Assembly: GCA_963513945.1 (NCBI GenBank)
Contig: OY740717.1
Location: 82,825,663 to 82,889,662 of the forward strand
From: Hydrotaea diabolus
Taxonomy: Eukaryota > Arthropoda > Insecta > Diptera > Muscidae
Length of the DNA stretch: 64,000 nucleotides
Reading direction: 5' to 3'
Shown: positions 21,353 through 32,447 of the stretch, piece by piece
Numbering within the stretch: position 1 is the stretch's first letter
Layout: the number at the start of each line of letters is the position of its first letter
The notes under the pieces: generated by a model
What the model saw: the letters and a program-made list of their open reading frames with translations, nothing else
Told to the model about the DNA's origin: nothing
The model's database searches: none
Made by a program: the position numbers and the translations under genes

Positions 21353-23269
21353 ACTTTTTTGCAAGGATCATTTAGTGCCTTAAAGGAAAACTGCTTTCTC
21401 CCAGAATGATTTTTCATATTTTCCCCCAACAGCTCATGCTGCTTTTAGCTTTCTTTCTAGCTTTTTTTGCATTAAGCTTTAATCTTTCTTTCTAGCTTTT
21501 TTAAAAACTATTTAGCTTCATTCTGACATTATTTTTATCAAAATGTTATATAAATAAATTTTTATTTCTTCCTTAAACAACGCCTTTTAGTAGTTCATCT
21601 AAGATATCAGTATTTCGTAAAGACTTACTTATACAAATTTATATTTAATTGTACTAGATTTTAATTAAGGTTTAATACAAAACGGAAAATTATTGTCACG
21701 ATGTTTATAGGCAATTTTAAAAGGATGTGAAAATGTAATTTTCTCCAGTCAAGTTAGAACTCCAGAAACCCTTTGTAATTAAAATAGTTCAAATTTGTGA
21801 TTGTTTAAAAAAACTAATTCAAATTCGTGACAGTTTTATTGAAGTTTTGCAAATTTTATCTTTCATCAGCTTTGGAAATATTTTTGTTTTTAATTAGACT
21901 TGTTGTGTTAAAATTAAAAAAAAATAGTTCTTTTTTATTTGTTGAAGATTTTATAAGTTTTATCGAAATTAAACGCTGAATAATTGTTGTCATTGGAAAA
22001 AAACGTAAATTTTGTTTGTAAAATTTTCCTACTGTTGTTTTTAAGATCTACTTGCATATAACATTACGACGCTCTTTTACTATCGTAAGCACGACTTACC
22101 AAAAGAATTTTTTAAAAACATAGATCGAGAACTTTTTTCAAATGCCATAACTTAGCACGAGTCTAAGAGATTAAAAACGCTTTGATTTTTTTAAAAAATT
22201 ATGGAATGCCAGTGCAGAATTCCATAGGATTTTCGGTCCAAACTTCTAAATAGCTTCTTTCAAATTGTACGACATATAAAAGGCATTTTCTGGTTCAAGA
22301 AATGTAATGCACTTTTTACTTGAAAACTGTGAGGAAAACTGTTAATTACTAGCAGTTGTCTACGAATAGGCTATGTCTTATTTATGAATGGTGGAAGAAA
22401 AGAATGGAATATTTTGAAGTGAAGATAAATGACCTCTAAGTGCTTCTTATTTTACAAAATCGAAATTTGAAAACATTAATTAAGTACCTTTGAGTTATAA
22501 AAGTTCAATATTAAAGGTTTTCAGCTTCATTTTGCTTATTAGTTCATATTCAGATTTAGGCATTGTTTCCTTTTAAAATTTTTTACAATAGAAACCGTAA
22601 GTAATTAATAAAGCTGTCGAAAAGACTTTTAGTTGCAAAAAGTGGTAAACGTCGCGAACGTCGCGTATCGTACATTTGTTAGGAAAAAATAGTAGATTTT
22701 GCAACATTGGACAGGGATAACCCGTCCTTAAATTTAAATCAAATTAGATGACTTTCTGGTTATTTTGTTTTTAGCATTCTTTCTACCAGTTTTTAAACTT
22801 TTTTTTTCTTTAAAAAATATAGCTTTTTTCGTCGCTAAGTTGTGGCAACACTGGCCATCATCGTGCAATATATCACATCAGAGCCCTATTCCACCAACCT
22901 TTTTTCACTATCCATTTTTTTAATTTTTCAAAATTGTTTGTTTTACAAACTAACAAAATGGTAGAAAGTTTTAAAGTGCAAAGTGGCTGTTTCACGAAAC
23001 ACAATATTGCATTTAACTTACAAAGGTTTTTTTTTTTAAATTTGCCACAATTTTTGTGTTTCAGTTTCACTTAAACTATTTACTTCGCATCTACTTTGCA
23101 AGTTCGCTATCGAAAATGCGGTTTGAACGGTAATTTGAGGGCAAAGATGGGGGAACTCATAATATGTGTATTCGGGATACTCGTATGAACAACTATGAAG
23201 TACGTTGTTTATGTTGTTGTGTCGATCGATCGATCGATTTTATGCTACCTGTAATTGAAGCCCGTAATC
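21353..23269. other. featureless AT-rich DNA
   Basis: No gene, TIR or family repeat recognised. A (GATC)n-like tract 'gatcgatcgatcgat' occurs at 23223-23237. Confidence 0.45.
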
Positions 23270-23570
23270 TTGACAACACTTGGTTTCAACGGGACGGTGC
23301 CACTTGCAATACAGCTGCTTAAACAATGGATCTATTGAGAGGTCATTTCGAAAATCTGCTAATTTCACGTTTTGGATATCACACCTTTAGACATTTTTCT
23401 TTGGGGTTACGTAAGGTCCCAAGTCTATGCTGACAAACCAGCTTCGATTCAGGTTTTGGAAGCCGGTCGAAATGCTCGAACGAGTCATCCAAAATTGGAC
23501 CCTCAGAATGGAAACCTTGAGGCGTAGTTGCGGCCAACATTTGAAGGAAAATTAAAATTGTCAAAATTAA
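23270..23570 (+). pseudogene. mariner-like transposase 3'-end fragment
   Basis: Broken pieces in order: 'FQRDGATCNTAA' (second Asp block), 'MDLLRGHFENLLISR', then across frames 'DIFLWGYVRSQVYADKPASI', 'RVIQNWTLRMETLRRSCGQHLKEN'. It ends at the stop before 23570. The same 3' tail, in both orientations, forms the arms of the foldback element at 49408-49971. Confidence 0.65.
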
Positions 23571-23573
23571 GTT

Positions 23574-23671
23574 CAGAAAACAATACTATGGTTGCGACAA
23601 ACATACTTTTATTGTAGAGAACATATTATTATTGCCGTGAGCATATAGTAACCATATTTTTCCCCTGCGTG
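23574..23671 (-). mobile_element. CACGCAG-family fragment A9
   Basis: Reverse orientation of the family's left end: 'acaatactatggttgcgac', 'aacatacttttattgtag', 'agtaaccatatttttcccctgcgtg'. It abuts the mariner tail on its left; the rest is lost. Confidence 0.65.
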
Positions 23672-25824
23672 CGCTATCGTGCTTTAATTGATTTCTTTCA
23701 TTCCGTTTTCGTCCCAACTCACGATTAACAATAACAGCTTAAAGCACAAGTTCTTTATCGATGTAAACGACTCATTCTTGATCTATTGTTACGTTTTAGT
23801 ATTCCATTCCGATTTACATTTTCTTCTCTTTGCAGTCCCACACACAGAGAACAGATATGTTGCCACAACCGAATTTTAGAAATATGAAACCAATTGTTGG
23901 TTGAAACGAATAGTTCTATACAAAACTATTAATTGCCACTACAGGCGGTTATGGCAACCAATAATATGAACTTCGGTATGTCGGTACCAGAAACCTGGCA
24001 TAGCAATTGTCTACTGTACGTTCAATCGAATTTCCATGACAATTATTAACATTTGGTGATTGGAACTGAAAGTATTCTTGTCTTAGTTCGGACCGATCTC
24101 CAAACCATTTTTTCTCTATGTGCATAGAAAATATTTTAATTACGTACCATTTTTTTAGTTTATTGCTTTCACGCAAACGTTATTCTTACGTACAGTTGTG
24201 AACACTGTAAATCCAAAAAAGGCAAAATCCGTCAATTTTTAATCTACGTTGAATTGTTTTTTTCCTTGAGCCTGCATATTTCTTGACACAAGCATTTACC
24301 TTGACCCAGAATCTCATACATACTCCCCTACGTTCCTATTTAAATTCAGATCAACACTTAAACTGGAAAATGAAAACCTTTTGTCGTTTCTGTACATTGT
24401 CAGCTGGAATGAAACGTTTTAGGATACTGCGATTGAAAATACAGATTTCATTTTATATATGATATATGTACGAGTATAAGTATATTTATTTGAATAAAAA
24501 AGTGATGATTGACACTTGTCCTTTTACCAACCAATTTATTTACCCCTGCCCAAAAGTCCATATGTAGCCCATGTCAAGGAATTCGTTTAGCACTTTTTTT
24601 CTTACACATGCTGCAACATCTGTGTCCCAAATTTTGGTAAGGATATCAATACATACATTTTTCGATTTTTTTTATATTTTTCTGGATGTCTGGCTCAAGG
24701 TCATGTACAAAATAAAAATATGATGGTTTTAGTTTATTCTGGTTATGAAATTTTGTATTCAATATTTAGATCTTCCTCAACGACCATACTCAGGATATTA
24801 AACTGAGTAAAATATTAATTACATTTAATTAACAAAAATCTTTACTGAGCGTACCACAAATACAAACAATTTTCAAATATATAGAAGTCAGCGGTCCTAT
24901 TGGGGTCAAACTTAAGAGAAACTTTCCGACAGCCAAGTTAATTTCAATAGCCAATTTAATTTTAATTTCTTATTACATTTAATTTCATAATTTCTTAAGG
25001 GCTTTAATGACACCGTCCTCTGTAGTCCAGTTTTGTCCGTCATAAATATTGCGGCTATTAACTCACCGTCTGATATTTATTTATTATCGGGTGGATGAGA
25101 TGCAGCGTTATTTATTATACCTGTGGTACAAACGAATGGTAAGACAGATTTTTAAAAAATGCAGCTCAGTCATCAACGACTGTTTGGAGCAACTGTAGTA
25201 GTCAACAGGAGATTCAAAATGTCGAAACGATCGAGGATTTTCATCTTTTCAATTACAAGAAGTTTAACTTACACCGAAACAAGAAATTGTAAATTCAATT
25301 TAAAAAATTATTAGAAATCCGTTTCATTCAATAGAATCCGTTTCGTTTAATAGACTCCAAACATTATTCAAAACAGCGTTGCCAACTGTTCCCTTCACAA
25401 ATCGCCGCAAAACTTGAAGAAAAAACACCAAAAAAATCGCTTCGAAACAACTCAAAAACAAAGAAACCGTCTGAACATCGTAAAAATTATTAATTATTTT
25501 GCTTCGAGTGAAAATTAAAAAAGGTACAACAAATGTTTCTGATTTTTGAAAACCGCGTGCAAGCGAAATCATTAAATCATGAATTTCTAATTTGACCACG
25601 TTATAAAGTTTCCTCATCGTGTTGTTATACTCGTAGAGTTGTTAGCGCAAAAAAAAATACGTTCATGTTAGTCAGTGATTTTGTTTTCTCGAGCCTACCT
25701 TAAATACTTTATAAAGTAGGGTCCCCCAATGTTCAACAATTAGAGGTGTTGCAAGCAGAATTGAAAATTTAATATACTCGTAAGTACAGTTTATCATTCG
25801 GTAAAGTGTACAACAAGTGGATAT
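23672..25824. other. unassigned AT-rich DNA
   Basis: No gene or defined repeat recognised. Short open frames on both strands lack motifs. Confidence 0.45.
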
Positions 25825-25856
25825 GTTGTAAGTTCGACCAGGCCGAAAAATGTATA
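25825..25856. repeat. 'GTTCGACCAGGCCGAA' repeat, left part
   Basis: AAGTTCGACCAGGCCGAAAA ends at a TA where a mariner inserted; the repeat resumes at 27335 with 'tacaacccaccatgg'. It gives a reconstructed target TA for that element. Confidence 0.55.
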
Positions 25857-26007
25857 CTTAGTAGGGACATAAATACTGTTACAACATTGAACACACCCAT
25901 TTTAATAGTAGAACTAAACATACCCCGTTGATGTCATATGGGTTTTGAAAGCTAACCTCAATAGCGTTAGTCTGTAACGGGATTTTAAAATTGTTTCAAC
26001 TTTCATC

Positions 26008-27218
26008 ATGGAGTGGTCAAATAACGAGAACCGTATCGCTGTAATAGCGCTTTTCAAGTGTAAAATGAAACAAAGCGATATTTTCAAAACGCTCCGGCTA
26101 CTAGGGATTAGCCGCATGTTCGTCTACCGATGCATAAAACTGTATGAGGAGACTGGAGATGTAAAAGACCGCCACCGGTCGGGCCGCCCATGCTCTGTTC
26201 GAACACCGCATGTCATCAAAGCCGTTAAATCAAGAAATCACAGAAATCCGCTCCGAAAACAGAAAATCATGGCCCATGAGATGAATATCACGCAAAAGTC
26301 CATGAGTCGAATCATTAAAGACTTTGGGCTTTCACACAACGTAACGGACATTAATTGACTGCAGCTTTAAAAAAATAGGATTGAAAAATGCAAACGTCTT
26401 TTGGTGAAGCACGCTGATAACTTGCACACAAAAATTTTGTTCACCGATGAAAAAGTTTTTACCATTCAGGAAAAATATAATAAGAAAAATGATAGAGTGA
26501 ATGCGCGGTCATCTAAGGAAGCATCTAAACTGATCCCAAGGTGGAAAAGGGTCATCACCCAGCTTCAGTCATGGTTTGGTGGGGTGTCTCTTACTGACCT
26601 GCATTTCTGCGAACAAGGAGTCAAAACATCGGCCAAAGTTTACCAAGAAACCGTTTTGAATGCTGGTATGAAGCCTCTTAACCATTCCCTGTTCCAAAAC
26701 CAGCCATGGACTTTCCAGCAGGATTTTGCGCCGGCCCATACGGCTAAAACGTCCCAGGCCTGGCTTCGAAACAATTTGCCAGCGTTTATTTCCTCTTAAG
26801 AATGGCAGTCCAGAGTTGATCCCATTGGATTACAACTTGTGGACGGGTTTAAAGGACTAGGTTTGTCACAAAAGATACCCCACCATTTGATCTCTTAAGA
26901 CTGCTTTGGTTCGAGCAGTGGTCAATTTTCCGCAAGGCTAAAACGTCCCAGGCCTGGCTTCAAAACAATTTGCCAGTGTTCATTTCCCCTGAAGAATGGC
27001 CCTCAGGCAGTCCAGATTTGAACCCATTGGATTACAACTTGTGGACGGTTTTAGAGGACAAGGTTTGTCACAAAAGATACCCCAACATTGGATCTCTTAA
27101 GACTGCTTTGGTTCGAGCTGTGGCCAATTTCCCAATGGACGAGGTTCGTGCAGCTTTTGACGATTGGCCAGTGCGACTTAAGGCGTGTGTAAAGGCAAAA
27201 GGCGGACATTTCGAATAG
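26008..27218 (+). pseudogene. DD37D (maT-like) transposase, frameshifted
   Basis: Starts at ATG 26008: 'MEWSNNENRIAVIALFKC' and 'GISRMFVYRCIKLYEETGDV' (first HTH), 'RHRSGRPCSVRTPHVIKAV' (GRPR-like linker), 'QKIMAHEMNITQKSMSRII' (second HTH). A stop and shift lie at about 26355. The catalytic part has 'ILFTDEKVFTIQEKYNKKNDRV' (first Asp), 'QSWFGGVSL', 'WTFQQDFAPAHTAKTSQAWL' (second Asp) and 'SPDLNPLDYNLW' (third Asp, with 37 residues between). It ends 'CVKAKGGHFE'. A tandem copy of about 195 bp (26741-26935 against 26936-27136) disrupts the frame. Confidence 0.8.
26741..27136 (+). repeat. internal tandem duplication in the transposase gene
   Basis: The segment from 'ggctaaaacgtcccaggcct' to 'gaccaattttcc'-type sequence occurs twice in a row with several differences. 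The second unit keeps the better frame. Confidence 0.7.
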
Positions 27219-27336
27219 AAGATTTTTTTTGGATACAATATACATCAATAAATATAAGTATATTAAAAAATATTTGGTCCAAAAACATTCAGTACTTTTT
27301 ATTTGCGTGTAACAGTATTTATGTCCCTACTAAGTA

Positions 27337-28860
27337 CAACCCACCATGGATTGCGTTCCATGAGGGGCTGTGGTTGTTGGTGGTAGGTCCATGTGGGACA
27401 CGACATTATCTTCTTATGGGTCATTGGCACCGAAGTTAGTAAAATCTTTCAAGTAAGTGCATATTTGAACTCATATGTGCATGTACAAAGGGACCTCTTT
27501 TTCGACGCCTTAGGCGAGTTGTAGAGTTAATTTTATATCCGGATTCATTACATAGTTTCATTGTTGTTTATACCCATGTGTCAGCAGTGAAAGGGGGCCA
27601 ATGTTTGGGCATATTTAGGCCTGTACGAGTCCCAAATTGAATAAATTGTTACAGTTTATGGATACCCGTATGTCCCCGACCGAAAAGCGGTATTTTTTTT
27701 TGGCCCCAGGGCCTTATTTGTACGCTCATTTATAGGACGTTTAATGCATCTTTGCCTACAATGTCCGAGAAAAGCTTATTTAAATTCCTATTGCCCTATG
27801 TAGTCCCTTACAATATAATCACACTTCCTACGCTTAGATGTTGCAAACGGAATGACAAACTAATATATACACTCCATGGTAGAGAGCATACAAAGACGTT
27901 ACATAAGAGAGTTAGCTATGTTATTTTTATTTTTTCGTTGTTGTTGCTGTGGCTTTTTCCCACTAATGTTGGCACTCAGAGCCGTCAAAAAACTGTGCTC
28001 ATCCCGGTACCATATGGTCGGCTGAACATTTTGCTTCCTAATCGACACCAGCGAAGTGTACAGTAAAAGCACATCCACTAGTGGCTAGGAATGTGTACTC
28101 CGGTATTGTCCAATTTATCCTCATTGGATGTGCGTGGCGAGGCGAGGCGAAGGAATTAAATTAGCACACAATCTACATAGTACCAGTATATTTCATACAA
28201 TGTGTACTACAGTTTCGGTTGAAGTGGTTGGAGTTTCCTGAAATGGAGAAAATCGAATACAATTTTCCGTTGTCGACAGGCACACGCACGCACTCAACAG
28301 CGTGTGATTGGTTTAGTTTAAAAACAGGCTATGTGTCAATTTGCAAGTCGTTCATAAAACTCGCTGTTTACAAAGCATTTGTTTGATTTGTGTCCGCCAA
28401 AGGATGGAGTGTATAAGTACGAGTATATTAAATTGGCCACTCGGTGTGCAACACCTCAAAATGCTTATAGGAGACCCTATACTTATATCTTTTAGTATAT
28501 GCAAACATGCATGTGTTTTTGATCGTCGCAAGCATTCTAAGACGATCGAGCCATGTCCGTCCGTCTGTTAAAAGCACAATTGCGGTAAAAGGGCTTATGG
28601 TATGGTCTCACCAATAGCCTTCCAGCCCTGATTTTATCCAGTATTGACAGTATAGGACTGTTTTGACCCGTATGTATACCACATGATGGATTTTACATTT
28701 ACTATGTCGTAATATTGGTCCGCGACCCTAAAAGTACTATTGTTATGTTCCTGAAGAGAAACCACATAAGCGGATTTTCAGACGAAACAAAAAAAGAACA
28801 AGTACAAAACTAAAGTCGTGCGGGACTATTCTGCTGGTACTACTCCACTGCGGATGTGTA
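27337..28860. other. unassigned stretch with repeat fragments
   Basis: Continues the interrupted repeat to about 27400, then shows scattered dispersed-repeat text ('gttgcaaacggaatgacaaac' at 27839). Reverse-oriented 'ctaagacgatcgagccatgtc' at 28538 belongs to the same family as 2885-3045. No gene recognised. Confidence 0.4.
28500..28571. repeat. dispersed 'GGACATGGCTAGATCGTC' repeat, reverse fragment
   Basis: Reverse complement of the family core: 'gatcgtcgcaagcattctaa', then 'gacgatcgagccatgtccg', as in 2930-2960 read backwards. Confidence 0.45.
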
Positions 28861-29541
28861 CACGCAGAGAAAAAACATGGTTACCATATGGTCACGGCAA
28901 TAATAATATGTTCTCTGCAATAAAAGTATGTTCGTCGCAACCGTAGTATTGTTTTCTGAATTTAATTTTGACAATAGTATGACTGCCGCAATATTAATAT
29001 TGTTGAAATGTAACAATAGTATTATTGCCAAATTTAAAAATGAAAAAAGTTTTTTGGGTTTGATGTTAACAATACTATGATAACGTCAATCATACTGTAT
29101 GATTGTAATTTTTCTTCATTTTAATATGCTTTTTAGAACAATGTTATTGCAATAATAGTACTTTTTATATGGAAATTAAAAAAACTGCTTTGGCTTTGTT
29201 TAACTGAAATATTTTTAATAAAAGCGCTTACGTTTTTTAAACTGAAGTTGTCTACTGCTAAATAAATCACTCCTATTATTTTAAATTGAATGTATTTTTA
29301 ATAATTTTTATAATTTAAATCAATTGTTGACAACTTAACGCAATTCTAATAAATAATGTTGTTGTGGGGATCATAGTATGGTTATGTGTGAATCATACTA
29401 TTGTTGTAAGGATCATAGTATGGTTGTATTTTAATCATACTATTGTTGTAAGGATCATAATATTGTTGTACCACAACCATATACCCAACAAAATATTATC
29501 CTGTTCGAATATTGTCACCACAACCATACTTTTTTTGCGTG
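28861..29541 (+). mobile_element. CACGCAG-family element A2
   Basis: Starts CACGCAGAGAAAAAACATGG and ends CATACTTTTTTTGCGTG; flanked by TA on both sides (28859-28860, 29542-29543). Same internal order as A1, with a shorter minisatellite (about 29360-29470). Confidence 0.8.
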
Positions 29542-29779
29542 TAGAATATCAACCGATGATAGTTAGAGTTAAAAAGTCTATCAATATTGAGTTTAGGAGT
29601 TCATTCCATTAGAGATAAGATATAAATAGATTATTAGACAAACGGAGCCAGACGGGAATCCACTGGTGACATTGCAGCAGATACAATGCAAAGAAACTTA
29701 CCACACGCAGAAAAACAATATGGTTGGGGTGACAATATACGAAGAGGATCATACTATTGTTGGGTATATGGTTGTGGCA

Positions 29780-30172
29780 CAGCAATATTATGAACCTCAC
29801 AACAATAGTATGATTCACATATAACCATAATAGATCCCCACAACCATAGAATGATTCACATATAACCATAATATGATCCCCACAACTATAGTATGATTCA
29901 CACTCAACCATACTCAACAACCATACTATGATCCTCACAACAATAGTATGATTCACACTCAACATTACTATTATCTTCACAACCATATTATGATCCTCAC
30001 AACCATACTATGTTTCTCATATAACCATAGTATGATCCTCACAGCCAAAATATGATTCGCACTCAACCATACAATGATCCCCACAACCATCAACCATAGT
30101 ACGATTCACACTCAACCATACTATTATCCCTACAACCATAGTTTGATTCACTCAACCATACTATGATACCCA
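29780..30172. repeat. expanded palindromic minisatellite inside A3
   Basis: At least ten units of alternating AACCATACTATGATCC and ACAACAATAGTATGATTC types, spaced about 20 bp. Compared with A1 and A2 the array has grown. Confidence 0.7.
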
Positions 30173-30207
30173 AAATTATTTATTAGGATTGGGTTGTTAT
30201 TCAAAAA

Positions 30208-31000
30208 TAGAAAATCATGGCCCGTGAGATGAATATCACGCAAAATTCCATGAGTCGAATCATTAAAAGACTTGGGACTTGGGGCTTTTAAACGGCGTAC
30301 CGGACATTTATAGACTGCAGCTTTAAAAACAAATAGGATTGAAAACTGCAAACGTCTTTTGGTGAAGCACGCTGATAACTTGCACAGAAAAATTTTGTTC
30401 ACCGATGAAAAAATTTTTACCGATCAGGAAAAATTTAACTAGTAAAATGATAGAGTGTATGCGCGGTCATCTAAGGATGCATCTGAACTGATCCTAAGGG
30501 TGGAAAAGGGTCATCACCCAGCTTTAGTCATGGTTTGGCGCAGTGTCTTTTACGATGGAGTCACTGACCTGCATTTCTGCTTTCCAGCAGGATTCTGCGC
30601 CGGCCCATAAGGCTAAAACGTCCCAGTTCTGGCTTCGAGACAATTTGCCAGCATTCATTTCCTCTGAAGAATGACCCTCAGGCAGTCCAGATTTGAACAC
30701 ATTGGATTACAACTTGTGGACGGTTTTAGAGGACAAGGTTTGTCACAAAAGATATTCCAACATTGGATCTCTTAAGAATGCTTTGGTTCAATTTTCCAAT
30801 GGACGAGGTTCGTGCAGCTATTGACGATTGGCCAGTGCGACTTAAGGCGTGTGTAAAGGCAAAAGGCGGACATTTCGAATAAATAGATTCTTTTTGGATA
30901 CATCAATACATCAATAAATTTATTAAAAAATATTTGGTCCAACAATATTCAGTACTTTTTATTTTACAGCGTGTGTAACAGTATTTATGTCCCTAGTAAG
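30208..31000 (+). pseudogene. DD37D mariner fragment inside A3
   Basis: Starts in the second HTH ('gaaaatcatggcccgtgag', matching 26262), keeps 'LLVKHADNLH' and the Asp blocks in broken frames, and ends with the right TIR 'cagtatttatgtccctagta'. The left TIR and the N-terminal coding part are missing, so it arrived truncated or was trimmed together with part of A3. Confidence 0.75.
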
Positions 31001-31504
31001 TATATAAGTACTTAATTGCAGGCAGATTGTAAATAAACGAGAACCAGTTATAGTACAGTATTTCACTGAACATATAAACACAATGAAAATCCCTCGAACT
31101 ACGTTCCGATTGTTGTTGTTTTTTTATAATGGACAAGAACCACGCTCTGTATCGTGTGAATGTGTTTGTTTGGTATATCAAAAAAAAACATACGTTTTGT
31201 TATGTTCATAGTCGCAACCATACGGTATGATTGCCGTAATCATATTATTGTTAACGTAAATTTTAAACAACAATACTTTTGCAACACCAACCATGTTTAT
31301 ATGGTTGCTACAACCATATTTTCATTTATAAATTTGACAATAATACTATTGTTACATTTCAACAATATTAATATTGCCGCAATCAAACTGTTGTCAAAAC
31401 AAAATTTCAAAAACAATACCATGGTTGCGACGAACATGGTTTTATTATAGAGAACATATTATTGTTGCAGTGACCATATAGTAACCGTATCTTTTCTGTG
31501 CGTG

Positions 31505-32447
31505 CAGGAGAGCCCAAAATTAGTTTTGTCTGCAAAATGATGACATATTTGGATTCGTCATCGTCATTGATTAAAAGTCCAATATGTTCAAATTTACAAA
31601 TTCTTTTAAATATTTTCATGTTTTGGTTCAAGAGACAAAACAACATTGCATTTGTGTATCCGTATGACCATGCCGTGGCGGGATTTTGTGGTTTTGTTTT
31701 TCATTGTTTTAAAATCGAGGGGACATGCATCAATGCCTTCTGTTCGACCAGACCTTAAAATTAATAATTATATTTGTATTTTTATCGGAAAACCTCTAAT
31801 TTCTGAATTTCCATGTGTTTATCTTAGTATACAACGAGTAAGGCCTTCACCCATAGATGGATTTAATTCTTCCGTCGTTAAGTTAATATAAACACTCATT
31901 TTCACCTTCAATGCCTAAAGAGAACCGATTTCAATAAAAATCGCAAATGGTGACATCCAATATTTTCTTATGCGGATACAAAAATAAAATATGTAAACAT
32001 ATTGCAGAATACAATGTTCAAGCGAAATTCGTGCATTAGGGAACAAATTATGTGGGTTTCAGTTTACGCTCGGATAGTGGGATATGTGTGGAAATTACAA
32101 GAAGGGGCGTGGCTAAGCCTCCAAATTTTCGTCAGCTAGAGTAATTTTTAATCGGTATACATCTCGTAAACTAATGCCGATTTAGAAGTTGGCATATACT
32201 CGAGAAGGGTAGAGGGCGGAGTTTGAAAAAATGTCAAATTGGTCCTTCATTCATGATGGATGATGCACAAGCTTCTGTATTATTGAAAAAGACCTAAATA
32301 GTAGCTAAATCGGTATTTTTGCTATGCCCTTAGCTATTTATTATACTTTCCACCCAACGATGAAATGTATATGGGTAATTTTACAGAAAAGTCCGCTGGG
32401 TCCAAAAATTAAAATGTAAATAAACCAATGATTTTCCTAACATATTA
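31505..32447. other. unassigned stretch
   Basis: No gene or TIR recognised. The 31500-31900 open frames have no motif. Confidence 0.4.

Larger units (their letters stand above)
25857..27334 (+). mobile_element. DD37D mariner-superfamily element with intact TIRs
   Basis: The ends CTTAGTAGGGACATAAATAC and its reverse complement at 27315-27334 form TIRs of at least 25 bp, flanked by TA (25855-25856, 27335-27336). It is 1478 bp. It carries a recognisable transposase with a tandem duplication in its 3' third. Two further 3' fragments lie at 30208-31000 and 49562-49822. Confidence 0.85.
29704..31504 (-). mobile_element. CACGCAG-family element A3, reverse, interrupted by mariner fragment
   Basis: Starts CACGCAGAAAAACAATATGG and ends TCTTTTCTGTGCGTG, flanked by CA on both sides (29702-29703, 31505-31506). 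It carries the longest minisatellite of the set (about 29780-30170). A piece of the DD37D mariner (30208-31000) replaces part of the centre, where sister copies have 'cgactgccgttg'-type sequence. Confidence 0.75.
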
